A DNA stretch of 64,000 nucleotides from Shimia marina (GTDB lineage Bacteria; Pseudomonadota; Alphaproteobacteria; Rhodobacterales; Rhodobacteraceae): the NCBI RefSeq assembly GCF_001458175.1, contig NZ_CYPW01000006.1:259224-323223 (forward strand). The letters run 5' to 3'. Below the pieces are notes generated by a model. The model saw only the letters and a program-made list of their open reading frames with translations, ran no database searches and was not told where the DNA came from. Made by a program: the position numbers and the translations under genes. The first letter of the stretch is position 1, and each line of letters begins with the position of its first letter. Positions 35,758 to 44,334 of the stretch are shown in pieces.

Positions 35758-36888
35758 TCACACCCCCAAATCGGCAAAGAAAATCGAAAACAAAGCGTCC
35801 AGCGCAATCACAAGAAAAATGCCCTGCACCACACTCGATGTGGTGCGCCGCCCCACAGAGGTGGAGCTGCCCTGCACCTGAAACGCCTGCCAGCAGGCCA
35901 CAACCCCGATCACAAGCGCAAAAAACGGCGCTTTGACCATGCCCACAATCAAATGCTTCACATCCGTGTTTTCATGCAGGCGTGTGATGAACATGCCCGG
36001 ACTGACATCAAGGCTGACCCAGCTCATCAAGGCCCCGCCAAACAAGCCAAAAAGATTGGCGACAAACCCCAAGAGCGGCAGCATCACCAGAAGCGCCAGA
36101 ACACGCGGAACCACGAGCACTTTGATCGGATCCAGTCCGAGGGTCTGCATCGCATCAATTTCCTGCTGCACCTTCATGGATCCAACAGAGGCCGTAAACG
36201 CCGATCCAGACCGGCCCGCCACAATGATCGCTGTCAACAGAATGCCCAGTTCGCGCAAAACCGAAATCGAGATCAGCTCCACAACAAAAACTTCGGCACC
36301 AAACTGTTGCAGCTGGCTGGCCCCCTGAAAGCCAAGCACCACACCAATCAGAAACCCCATCAGGGCCACAATCGGCACCGCGCTGAAACCAACGTCTTGC
36401 ATATGGGTCACCAAAGACGCCCAGCGCAGCTTGTGTGGCTGCATCAGGGCCCCCGCGATTCCGGCAAGCACCTGCCCCAGAAAACTGATCAGAGAAAGCG
36501 CCGCGCGATATCCTGCCACGGCTGTCTTGCCCAATTGCTCGACCCATGCCCAGCGGCCCAGCGCCACCACCTCATGCATCTCGCTTTCAAACGCGGCCTG
36601 CGTGACGGTCTCAATCAGCGCGATATGGTCAGGCGCACCACCAGAAAGCGTGACCTCTCCCCCGGCTTCCGCAACCCGTTTGCGCAGCTGCGACACCATC
36701 CAGGCCCCGCCAGTGTCAATCCCGGTCAATCCCTCCAGCTCGATCCGAACAGCCCCCGTCAGAGCCTGTGCCTTCGCGAAGCTATGTTCCAAAGAGCCAA
36801 GATGCGCTGTTACCAAATCACCAGACAGCTGCACCACCTTCACACCGGCATCATCGCGCAGCTCAAGATGCGGTTCATCCACGCCCAT
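35758..36888 (-). CDS. MlaE-family permease fused to a STAS domain
   Basis: Integral membrane subunit of the Mla-type lipid transporter, 376 residues. The first 100 residues form a STAS domain like MlaB (VKVVQLSGDLVTAHLG, ELEGLTGIDTGGAWMVSQLR), so MlaB function is built in. The MlaE core follows with about five helices, including VGFSAVPIVALMGFLIGVVL, LRELGILLTAIIVAGRSGSA and the coupling segment QEIDAMQTLGLDPIKVLVVP. The ATG at 36886-36888 and a GTG 9 bases earlier are both possible. It is the first gene of the operon. Confidence 0.92.
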   Translation of the reverse strand: MGVDEPHLELRDDAGVKVVQLSGDLVTAHLGSLEHSFAKAQALTGAVRIELEGLTGIDTGGAWMVSQLRKRVAEAGGEVTLSGGAPDHIALIETVTQAAFESEMHEVVALGRWAWVEQLGKTAVAGYRAALSLISFLGQVLAGIAGALMQPHKLRWASLVTHMQDVGFSAVPIVALMGFLIGVVLGFQGASQLQQFGAEVFVVELISISVLRELGILLTAIIVAGRSGSAFTASVGSMKVQQEIDAMQTLGLDPIKVLVVPRVLALLVMLPLLGFVANLFGLFGGALMSWVSLDVSPGMFITRLHENTDVKHLIVGMVKAPFFALVIGVVACWQAFQVQGSSTSVGRRTTSSVVQGIFLVIALDALFSIFFADLGV

Positions 36889-37012
36889 ACGCGTCACAAC
36901 CGAGGTGCCAGAAAAAGGGGAAGGACAAAGCGCATTCTGCTCTCAACTACGGGGGTCCAGAAATTTCATACAAAACCTAACAAACAGTAGTGGATGGTAA
37001 AAGCCAATGCTC

Positions 37013-37804
37013 TCAGGGCTCACGTATTGTTGCTTCCAATGTCGCAACGTCGGGTCGTTCCAAACGGGTTAGCGCCTGTTGAACAAGCCTGCGCGCCCGC
37101 GCGCCTTCCCAATCTGCAGACAGAACCAATTCCTGAACGGCCCCATGGCGCAACCTAAGGCGACGCCAATGGTGCAACACCGCCAACCGCAGCGCGACCC
37201 GGCTCCACAATTCATCCGGTGACGCATGTGACAGGACCCGCCCGACCGCCGCTGCCAGTTCATCATATTCCGCCCGCATCACCTGAGGTGCCAAAGCATC
37301 GCTGACCCAAGGCGGCAACACATCTGGCGCAAACCGGCTCACCAAACAGGCTTCCGTGCTGCGCATCGCTCCGGCCACCAACGCAGAGCGCGGTGTCAAA
37401 AGCGCCGCACCGTCCGGCAATTCCGCTTCAAAATCAATCTGTGCAATCGTCGGAGCCCCAATCACAAGAAACACCGCGTCTGCTCCGTTTACGCCAGCTC
37501 CGTAAATATGCGGACGTGCGGCTTCCGTCGCGGTCCAGCCCCGCGCGGTCAATCTATGCGCTGCCGCGCGTCCACGCTTTTTGGTGACCACCCATCCATC
37601 ACGACGCAAACGGTGCAATGCCACGCGCAAAGCCTGATTGTTGATCCCCAGACGGCCAACAAGGCGATCAAGAACCGGCCCAGAGAGCCACGTCTCTTCT
37701 GTCTGCAAAAGATCGCCCAACACCGTGACCACCACGGACCAAACCTTGATCGGACCGCAGCCTATGACAGTGTCGATATCGTCTTGCAGATCAACGTGTT
37801 GCAT
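37013..37804 (-). CDS. PaaX-family transcriptional regulator
   Basis: Cytoplasmic regulator of 263 residues. An N-terminal winged helix (about 15-85) includes SGPVLDRLVGRLGINNQALR and LHRLRRDGWVVTKKRGRAAA; a middle dimer region and a helical C-terminal domain (LRLAVLHHWRRLRLRHG) follow the PaaX plan. Classical PaaX represses phenylacetate degradation via phenylacetyl-CoA, but no paa genes are seen here, so the effector is open. The start chosen (37804) follows AGGGTAGCG. It is divergent from the DinB-like gene, its likely target. Confidence 0.83.
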   Translation of the reverse strand: MQHVDLQDDIDTVIGCGPIKVWSVVVTVLGDLLQTEETWLSGPVLDRLVGRLGINNQALRVALHRLRRDGWVVTKKRGRAAAHRLTARGWTATEAARPHIYGAGVNGADAVFLVIGAPTIAQIDFEAELPDGAALLTPRSALVAGAMRSTEACLVSRFAPDVLPPWVSDALAPQVMRAEYDELAAAVGRVLSHASPDELWSRVALRLAVLHHWRRLRLRHGAVQELVLSADWEGARARRLVQQALTRLERPDVATLEATIREP

Positions 37805-37993
37805 AAGCGCTACCCTAGCTATTCGACGCCAGGCAAACAAGCATTGCACGCTACGTTACTGGGTCGATGCCTTGCAGCGTCGCAATTGCTTTCACATCCT
37901 GCGCAAAAGATGCGGTCATCGATCCCGATCTGTGACATCAAATGAAGACCGGTCAGATAACGCACTCAGAGCAACGTGAGAGGGAGCCTGATA

Positions 37994-38788
37994 ATGCTCA
38001 GCCAAGCAGATGATTTCTTGACCGAAACCGAAGTGCTGCATGACGCAATCGCCGAAATCTCAGACGCCGATCTGCAACAGATCACTCAGTTCAAAGGCTG
38101 GACCATTGAGGATGTTCTCATCCACCTGCACTTCTGGAACACGGCCGCAGATCTGTCGGCTTCTGATGAGACCGCCTTCATGACGCGTATGAGGGGAGCC
38201 ATGGCCTCCCTCCAACAAACAGGATCCCTACGCAGCTTTGAAAACGGCACGGTTCAAGAACGTGGAGCTGAACTGCGCGACATCTGGCTCCGTTCTGCGC
38301 AAGATATGGCCACGCGGTGGCGCGATATGGATCCCAAAGCGCGCCTGCCGTGGGTCGGCCCCTCCATGTCGGCGCGCTCCTCCATGACCGCCAGACAGAT
38401 GGAAACCTGGGCGCATGGATTTGAAATCTTCGATCTACTTGGCCAATCCCGCGCTGATACCGACCGTATCCAGAATATCGTGGTCCTTGGCGTAAACACC
38501 TTTGGCTGGTCGCATCAGGTCCACAACCTTCCAGTTCCCAAGACACTCCCCCGGATCACACTGACCTCCCCATCAGGCGCCATTTGGACGTTTGGCGAAG
38601 AAGGCAGCGACAGCGTGACAGGCTCCGCCGCAGATTTTGCGGCTGTGGTGACCCAAACCCGCGCTTTCTCTGACACTGACCTGATTGCCTCCGGCCCCAT
38701 CTCCACCACATGGATGACCCACGCACAGTGTTTTGCCGGCCCGCCCGAGACACCGCCAGAGCCGGGCAGCCGATACAAAAAGACTTAG
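37994..38788 (+). CDS. TIGR03084-family DinB/MDMPI-fold metal-binding protein
   Basis: Predicted metal-binding protein of 264 residues. The N-terminal four-helix bundle (about 1-160) has FKGWTIEDVLIHLHFWNTAA near residue 35 and WAHGFEIFDLLG near 135; the histidines in these two stretches, as in maleylpyruvate isomerase-like DinB folds, would bind metal. A smaller domain (165-240) follows. ATG 37994 lies behind AGGGAG; an upstream GTG was rejected. Some databases mislabel the family as wyosine base formation. Its substrate is unknown. Confidence 0.78.
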   Translation: MLSQADDFLTETEVLHDAIAEISDADLQQITQFKGWTIEDVLIHLHFWNTAADLSASDETAFMTRMRGAMASLQQTGSLRSFENGTVQERGAELRDIWLRSAQDMATRWRDMDPKARLPWVGPSMSARSSMTARQMETWAHGFEIFDLLGQSRADTDRIQNIVVLGVNTFGWSHQVHNLPVPKTLPRITLTSPSGAIWTFGEEGSDSVTGSAADFAAVVTQTRAFSDTDLIASGPISTTWMTHAQCFAGPPETPPEPGSRYKKT

Positions 38789-38828
38789 CCCGACTTGATC
38801 ATCGGAATCTGCTCCGCATAGTGGCCCC

Positions 38829-39575
38829 ATGCTTGATCTTCTGCCACCTGACCTCCCGCAAGCCTCTGCCATGCTCCTGTTGGGCACCAGCTTTGCCACC
38901 TCTTTGATGACCGCTGCTCTGGGCATTGGCGGCGGGGCAATCTTTTTGGCTGTGGCGGCGGTGCTTTTGCCCCCGGCGGCGCTGATCCCGGTTCACGGCG
39001 TGGTACAGCTTGGATCCAATGCCGTGCGTGCCGCGATGTTTCAGCGCCACATCCTGCGCGGGGCCTTACCTGCATTCACAATTGGCGCGCTTCTGGGCGT
39101 GGCACTTGGGGGCAGCATTGCAGTCAGCCTCTCGCCCGCCATGGTGCAGGCAGGGATCGGACTGTTCTTATTGTGGGTGGTGCTGGGCAAAACCCCAGCA
39201 TGGATCGGGCGCTGGCCCATTGGCGCGGGGGCATTTTCCAGCTTTCTGTCGATGTTCTTTGGCGCAACAGGCCCTTTTGTGGCGGCTTATGTGAAGACAA
39301 TGCAACTGGATCGCCACACCCATGTGGCCACCCATGCCGCTCTGATGACTGTGCAGCATGGCCTCAAAGTGGCAATGTTTGGCGCGCTTGGCTTTGCCTA
39401 CGCGCCCTGGGCGCCATTTATTGCCGCGCTGATCCTCTGTGGGGCCGCCGGCACCTGGGTGGGCAAACATGTGCTGGGCCGCCTGTCTGATCACGGGTTT
39501 CACCGGGTGCTTAATGGGCTCCTGATCCTGATTGCGCTGCGGCTGCTCTGGGGCGGAATAGCCGCAACCTTCTGA
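38829..39575 (+). CDS. TauE/SafE-family membrane transporter
   Basis: Inner-membrane protein of 248 residues with about eight hydrophobic segments. GIGGGAIFLAVAAVLLPPAALIPVHGVVQLGSNAVRA in the first half and a related GATGPFVAAYVKTMQLDRHTHVATHAAL in the second show the internal duplication of the TauE/SafE family, which moves sulfite, sulfonates or other organic anions. It follows the DinB-like gene by 40 bp and may be co-transcribed. No sulfur-metabolism gene is adjacent, so the substrate is open. Confidence 0.86.
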   Translation: MLDLLPPDLPQASAMLLLGTSFATSLMTAALGIGGGAIFLAVAAVLLPPAALIPVHGVVQLGSNAVRAAMFQRHILRGALPAFTIGALLGVALGGSIAVSLSPAMVQAGIGLFLLWVVLGKTPAWIGRWPIGAGAFSSFLSMFFGATGPFVAAYVKTMQLDRHTHVATHAALMTVQHGLKVAMFGALGFAYAPWAPFIAALILCGAAGTWVGKHVLGRLSDHGFHRVLNGLLILIALRLLWGGIAATF

Positions 39576-39696
39576 AAATCCACACCGCTGGAATACAGAC
39601 GCAATACCGACGTATTGCAGATGCGCCGCTCTATCCCCATTTGCCCAAAACCGGGGATCGGTGTATGACGCCCCCCTGATCAGGAAAGCGCGCGCG

Positions 39697-41352
39697 ATGA
39701 CCCAACACAGATCCGAACTATTGATGCCAGCCGGCAACCTCCGCAAACTCAAGATGGCGGTCCTCTATGGGGCAGACGCCGTCTATCTCGGCACGCCCGA
39801 CATGAGCCTGCGGACCAAATCCGAGTTCTCGCTTGAGGATGTGATCGAGGGCGTGAAGTTCTGTCACGAACACGGTCGCCGCGCCTATCTGACGCTGAAT
39901 TTGTTCAGCCATAACAAAGATATCCCCAAGCTCGATGAATACATCGACACCGTGCGCAAGGTGAACCCGGATGGGCTCATCATCTCTGACCCCGGCGTGT
40001 TCCAATATGTGCGCGAACGTGCGCCGGAAATCCCGCTGCATGTCTCCACGCAGGCCAATATCGCCAGTTGGCTGACCACCCAGTTCTGGCAGGCGCAGGG
40101 CGCGGACCTTGTGGTTCTCGCCCGCGAAGTCAGCTTCCCGGAACTGGAAGAGATTCGCGAGAAATGCCCGGACATCAAGCTCGAAGCCTTTGTCCATGGC
40201 GCCATGTGCATGACCTATTCCGGGCGCTGCCTGCTCAGTAACTTCATGGCAGAGCGCGGGGCCAACCAAGGCAACTGCGCCAATTCCTGCCGCTGGAACT
40301 ACAAGTTCCACATGCGTCTCAAGGACGGCACCGTGCAGGAATTAATTGTAGATGAAGACAACATCCACATGTTTGAATTCCTGCTCGAAGAAGGCGTTCG
40401 CCCCGGCGAATTCCTCCCCATTCAGGAGGACGAGCGTGGCAGTTACATCCTCAACTCCAAGGATCTGTGTCTGCTGCCCAAGCTGGATGATTATCTGCGC
40501 ATCGGCGTAGACAGCCTCAAAGTGGAGGGGCGCGGAAAGTCTGAATATTATGCCGCAATCGTTGCCCGTGCCTACCGCATGGCGATAGATGATTACTACG
40601 CTGATCCGGAAAACTGGGATGCCTCTGATTACATGGGGGAGCTGGAAACCGTGGGCAACCGCGGCTACACACTTGCCTTCCACAAGGGGCGCCTGACCAA
40701 CCTCGCCCATGGCTATGAACAGACACAGGCGATTGCCCATTGGGAATACGCCGGATTTGTCACCGAAGTGGTGGATGACGCCTTCCATGTGGAGGTGAAG
40801 AACAAGCTTGAACCCGGCGACGTGATCGAAATTGTCTCCCCCATCGCGCGCAACACCATTCTGCTGCGCGCCTATGACTATGAAATCGCCGCCACTGGCG
40901 AAAAGAAAGACGTGATCCACGGCTCCACCAAAACCGTGATCCGCCTGCCGTTCTCCCTGTTTGCCCAAGAGGACATCAACGACCTGCGCACCAACTTCCC
41001 CGCGATGACCGTGCTGCGCAAAGAACGGGCGCTGACAGAGGAACAATGGAAGCGTCTTCAGCTCGACAAAACCGCCTTGGCGATGGAGGTGAAAGACACC
41101 ACCAATGAAACCGCCTACAAACGTCGGCGTGACGCGCTGGTGGAAGCGATTGAGGCAGACACAAATACCAAACGTTTCAAGACCAACCGCAAAGGCACAG
41201 AAGGCTGCTGTGGCAAAGGTTGCAACGGTTGCCTGATCTTCTGGGAAGACCCAATGTATGCCAAAGCGCGCGCGGTTCTCAAGGAGCGCAAGATGGGCTC
41301 CATGCTCAGCCGCGCAGAGGCAACAGAGCTGAAACTGCCTGCAGCGGAGTAA
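39697..41352 (+). CDS. Peptidase U32-family protein (YegQ/TrhP-like)
   Basis: Member of the U32 family, 551 residues, long compared with the E. coli YegQ/TrhP protein (about 450) that supports prephenate-dependent tRNA hydroxylation. LLMPAGNLRKLKMAVLYGAD opens the barrel; HVSTQANI, the family motif with cysteines EAFVHGAMCMTYSGRCLLSN and CANSCRWNYKF, and DSLKVEGRGKSEYYAA follow. A C-terminal Cys cluster (CCGKGCNGCLIFW, near residue 512) could bind an iron-sulfur centre. AGGAAAG precedes the chosen ATG; an upstream ATG was rejected. Exact role, protease or RNA modification, is uncertain. Confidence 0.85.
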   Translation: MTQHRSELLMPAGNLRKLKMAVLYGADAVYLGTPDMSLRTKSEFSLEDVIEGVKFCHEHGRRAYLTLNLFSHNKDIPKLDEYIDTVRKVNPDGLIISDPGVFQYVRERAPEIPLHVSTQANIASWLTTQFWQAQGADLVVLAREVSFPELEEIREKCPDIKLEAFVHGAMCMTYSGRCLLSNFMAERGANQGNCANSCRWNYKFHMRLKDGTVQELIVDEDNIHMFEFLLEEGVRPGEFLPIQEDERGSYILNSKDLCLLPKLDDYLRIGVDSLKVEGRGKSEYYAAIVARAYRMAIDDYYADPENWDASDYMGELETVGNRGYTLAFHKGRLTNLAHGYEQTQAIAHWEYAGFVTEVVDDAFHVEVKNKLEPGDVIEIVSPIARNTILLRAYDYEIAATGEKKDVIHGSTKTVIRLPFSLFAQEDINDLRTNFPAMTVLRKERALTEEQWKRLQLDKTALAMEVKDTTNETAYKRRRDALVEAIEADTNTKRFKTNRKGTEGCCGKGCNGCLIFWEDPMYAKARAVLKERKMGSMLSRAEATELKLPAAE

Positions 41353-41356
41353 AACA

Positions 41357-41387
41357 AAGCCCGGTCACCCCTGACCGGGCTTATTTT
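41357..41387. terminator. Bidirectional terminator between U32 gene and glycan operon
   Basis: AAGCCCGGTCA and TGACCGGGCTT form a perfect 11-bp stem around CCCC, followed by ATTTT. It starts 4 bp after the U32 stop and overlaps the stop region of the methyltransferase; AAAACAAA on the left gives a T-rich tail on the minus strand. Confidence 0.9.
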
Positions 41388-41862
41388 ATGTTCTGTAGAA
41401 ATGATAGCGCTCTGGCGCGACGGTGCTTGGGCCGCGCACCTGCTCAAAACCCTCCAAAGGCTGACCTGAGACCAACACGCCGCCGGGCAACATGATGTCC
41501 CGGATCAAAGCCGAAAGGCGCGCAGCCTCCGCCACATCCTTGGCTTTATCACCAAAGCCGAAATCATAGTGGCCAAGCGCCACCCTTGTGCCATCCGCGG
41601 CCATCTTGCGCAGCATGTCCTCAGCTTCGCCCTGCAGGAAATCCTCTTCTGGCGGCACACAGGACTGATGACACTGCAGCGCGCGGTCGATCACCCAGAT
41701 CCGGCGATCGGGCGCAATTTCGCGCATATGGTCATAGGTGCGCCCATTGCCCAATCCCATATCGAGGAAATCCCCCTCAAGATCAGCCACCAGATCACGC
41801 CCCCATTCCAATCCCTCGGCCTGAGCCGCAAGGCGACGCATCATACTGTTCAAACGGCTCAT
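41386..41862 (-). CDS. Class I SAM-dependent methyltransferase
   Basis: Small methyltransferase of 158 residues. FLDMGLGNGRTYDHMRE is the S-adenosylmethionine-binding loop (about 33-49) and IWVIDR marks the acidic residue of strand 2. VALGHYDFGFGDK takes the place of motif IV, and MLPGGVLVSGQPLEGF follows. It is the last gene of the glycan operon and overlaps the deacetylase by 4 bp, so it may methylate a sugar or lipid carrier product; the acceptor is unknown. Confidence 0.82.
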   Translation of the reverse strand: MSRLNSMMRRLAAQAEGLEWGRDLVADLEGDFLDMGLGNGRTYDHMREIAPDRRIWVIDRALQCHQSCVPPEEDFLQGEAEDMLRKMAADGTRVALGHYDFGFGDKAKDVAEAARLSALIRDIMLPGGVLVSGQPLEGFEQVRGPSTVAPERYHFYRT

Positions 41863-42611
41863 GAAATGCCTTTCTCATCGTGGCGATAAAGCCGCACCGG
41901 CCCTGCGCCCATTTCCTGTAAAAACTGTCGTGAAAACTCCCAGATATCCGCGTCATGCACAAGATGATGCGTCAGGTATCCCAAGGGTTCTTGAGTGTCT
42001 GTGATGCCGGAACGGCGCTCTTTCAGCAGGGTCACAATCTGTGAAACCAACACCTCTGGATCAACCAAACCTCTGCTGCCACGCCAGAAAATCGGATCCA
42101 GATGCGTGTTGATCTGCGCAACACCCGGTGCGGCCTTCGGGGATGTCCGGGCGTTGTATGTCGACACCGCATCAAATCCTGTGGGTGCCAAATGCGCAAA
42201 TAACGCGTCGTCCATACGGTTCCACGGTGGCACAAACATCGGCGCAAGCCGTGCGCCAAACAACGTGGCCATACGCCTGTAGGCGGCTTTCAGATCTGCC
42301 ACCGCAGCTGCCTCGCGCCCTGCGCCAAATTCTGCGTTTTTGCCCCCATCCGAGCTATGGCTGACGTGGCTCCACCCATGCACCACCGGCACAAACTGCG
42401 GCGACAATCCTTTAGCCAGCGCTTCAGTTGCATGTTTGGGCACAATCGCCAGATGGACAGGCATCGCCACCGCCGCACTCAACGCCGCAAGCTGTTCCAG
42501 CGCTTCGGTTGGAGCCACCGCATCATCATCGCGCCACCAAAACGGCAGCTCAAGACCCTGCGTGCGCCAGAGCATCAACTCCGCACGCAAAGGTCTCCAA
42601 TCCACTTTCAA
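41859..42611 (-). CDS. Polysaccharide deacetylase-like protein
   Basis: NodB-like carbohydrate-esterase fold of 250 residues. FWWRDDDAVAP supplies the Asp pair and HGWSHVSHSS the His-x3-His metal ligands; MFVPPWNRM is the later active-site segment. No signal peptide is evident, so it may act on a cytoplasmic lipid-linked sugar. It overlaps both neighbours by 4 bp in the glycan operon. Deacetylation of an N-acetylated glycan intermediate is inferred. Confidence 0.82.
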   Translation of the reverse strand: MKVDWRPLRAELMLWRTQGLELPFWWRDDDAVAPTEALEQLAALSAAVAMPVHLAIVPKHATEALAKGLSPQFVPVVHGWSHVSHSSDGGKNAEFGAGREAAAVADLKAAYRRMATLFGARLAPMFVPPWNRMDDALFAHLAPTGFDAVSTYNARTSPKAAPGVAQINTHLDPIFWRGSRGLVDPEVLVSQIVTLLKERRSGITDTQEPLGYLTHHLVHDADIWEFSRQFLQEMGAGPVRLYRHDEKGIS

Positions 42612-43750
42612 CCGCGTTTCTCCGCCAGCATATCTTGGGCGATACGCACACTGCCAGCCGCGCCATCCATGCGCATTGTGGTTGGGGCGCGACGCCCATG
42701 TGCCAAGACCCGCTTCAATTCAGACAGCAGGGTGTCAGGTGTCAAATCCACCGAATTTAAAACCTCGATGCCCGGCTGTGATGCCAAAGCGCGCGCGCGC
42801 AGCGTCTGCTCTACTTCACCTGCATCCGAAAACGGTACAAACACCGTGGGCACACCCGTCTGCAAAACATCCAACGCTGTGTTATAGCCACACATGCTCA
42901 CCGTTGCCTCAGCGTGCAAAAGCATCTGGCGAAAGTCCGGTCGCACCGCTTCGATGATAATTGTCGGATCATTGGCAAAAGCCTGCAATTCTGCCACTCG
43001 TGCATCTTTGTCTGCACCACCAACAAGCAACCGCCAGCGCAATGGGCTGCGTTTGGCCGCTGCAATGGCACATTCATAAAGCTCCCGCCCAATTGAGCCC
43101 CCACCCGTGCTGACGATAATTTCACCTGCGCCAGGCATATCCTCCGCAGCCACAGGCGCACTCGGCGCCACATAACCCGTATAGCGCAGCATAGATTTCA
43201 CATCATTCGTCACAGGCCAGCTTACATCAAATGTGGTCAGTTCTTCATCTGAGTGCACAAGAACGCCATCATAAAACTGCTTAAGCAGGTCGCGTGTATC
43301 TCCCGCTTTGCTGATTTTGGAAGGCGGCTCAAGAATGTCGCGCACAGATGACAGCACCAGCGGGCGGGGCGTGAGCGTTTTGGCTGTCTCAAGCAGAGCC
43401 ACAAATTCTTTGGCAAGGCTACGCCGACCAAAAGGATAAAGCTCGGTGATCACCACATCGGGCTTCATCTCTTGGACAGTCTTCACCGCAATTGCCTGAC
43501 GCGCCTCAAGAAAAGCTGCATCAGCAATCGCATTCTTGTCAGTCAGCAATTTTTTGAATTCTACGCCATCAGAAGCCACAGGTGGCAATTGAATCAGTGG
43601 CACACCTTCACTGTTGAGATGCGGTGCTGGGCGTCCACCGGACAGCACCGCAGCATCGTGACCCTCTTTCACAAATGCACGGGCCAAATTGAGCGCGCGA
43701 GACAAATGCCCTGTGCCCAAAAGATGGGTGACAACGATCAAAACCTTCAT
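42608..43750 (-). CDS. MurG-like (GT28/COG4671-type) glycosyltransferase A
   Basis: GT-B fold glycosyltransferase of 380 residues. The N-terminal loop GTGHLSRALNLARAFVKEGH binds acceptor/phosphate and the C-terminal half shows STGGGSIG and MCGYNTALDVLQTGVPTVFVPF, the nucleotide-sugar site of this group. It shares both features with the gene at 46662-47867, so the operon contains two enzymes of this type. The stop-start overlap with the deacetylase is 4 bp. Confidence 0.85.
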   Translation of the reverse strand: MKVLIVVTHLLGTGHLSRALNLARAFVKEGHDAAVLSGGRPAPHLNSEGVPLIQLPPVASDGVEFKKLLTDKNAIADAAFLEARQAIAVKTVQEMKPDVVITELYPFGRRSLAKEFVALLETAKTLTPRPLVLSSVRDILEPPSKISKAGDTRDLLKQFYDGVLVHSDEELTTFDVSWPVTNDVKSMLRYTGYVAPSAPVAAEDMPGAGEIIVSTGGGSIGRELYECAIAAAKRSPLRWRLLVGGADKDARVAELQAFANDPTIIIEAVRPDFRQMLLHAEATVSMCGYNTALDVLQTGVPTVFVPFSDAGEVEQTLRARALASQPGIEVLNSVDLTPDTLLSELKRVLAHGRRAPTTMRMDGAAGSVRIAQDMLAEKRG

Positions 43751-44334
43751 GCGTCGCGCCTTTCCAAACGGATGATCTCTGGGTTCGCGACCCTAACCAT
43801 ATCACCATGAAGTTCCACCACAAAAAGCCGATTGCGTTTCACAGCGAAAGGCGCGGGCCCATCAAAATCCCAGCCATGCGCCTTGGCCAGCACCATACGC
43901 ATGGTCCCGATATGGCACACGGCAAGGCTGTCGCGCTTCAACCCAAACAGCCATGGGGCCACCCGGTCCCAAACCTCTGCAGCACTTTCTCCACCGGGCG
44001 GGCGATAGCCCCATCCCCACTGCTCAATGTCACGAAAGCCGCTTTTGGGATCCGCCTTCAGATCCACCCCTTTTTGGCCTTCCCAGCGGCCCCAATCCAT
44101 TTCGATCAGCGCATCCACCACCTGCGCCTGCCGTCCGGCCACAATCTGCGCAGTCTCTCGGGCCCGGCTCAATGGCGTGGCATAGAGATCAACCTCTCTC
44201 CAATCCTGCGGCAAGGCAAACGCAGAAAGGTCTGCCCGCGCCTGATCGTCCAGCGGAATGTCCGTCCGTCCCTGTATCCGATGGGCCCGGTTCCACGCCG
44301 TATGCCCATGACGCATCATCGCAAATCGGATCAT
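43747..44334 (-). CDS. Histidine phosphatase family protein
   Basis: Phosphoglycerate-mutase-like phosphatase of 195 residues. The phosphorylated histidine lies in MMRHGHTAWN; the arginine in PLSRARETAQIV, the acid in EMDWGRWEG and the second histidine in AVCHIGTMRM complete the site. The ATG at 44332-44334 follows GGAGGAAACAC and overlaps the GT4 stop; a longer upstream frame was rejected. It could dephosphorylate a sugar phosphate made for the glycan, but the substrate is not readable. Confidence 0.88.
   Translation of the reverse strand: MIRFAMMRHGHTAWNRAHRIQGRTDIPLDDQARADLSAFALPQDWREVDLYATPLSRARETAQIVAGRQAQVVDALIEMDWGRWEGQKGVDLKADPKSGFRDIEQWGWGYRPPGGESAAEVWDRVAPWLFGLKRDSLAVCHIGTMRMVLAKAHGWDFDGPAPFAVKRNRLFVVELHGDMVRVANPEIIRLERRDA

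Noticed and set aside
35743..36990. 415-codon plus-strand frame opposite the STAS-MlaE gene
   Set aside because: Gln/His/Arg-rich composition without hydrophobic or domain structure; the minus strand encodes a complete MlaE.
41357..41387. Possible CRISPR or tRNA-like structure
   Set aside because: It is a single perfect stem with a 4-base loop and a T tail, that is, a terminator; no repeats or cloverleaf are present here or elsewhere in the window.
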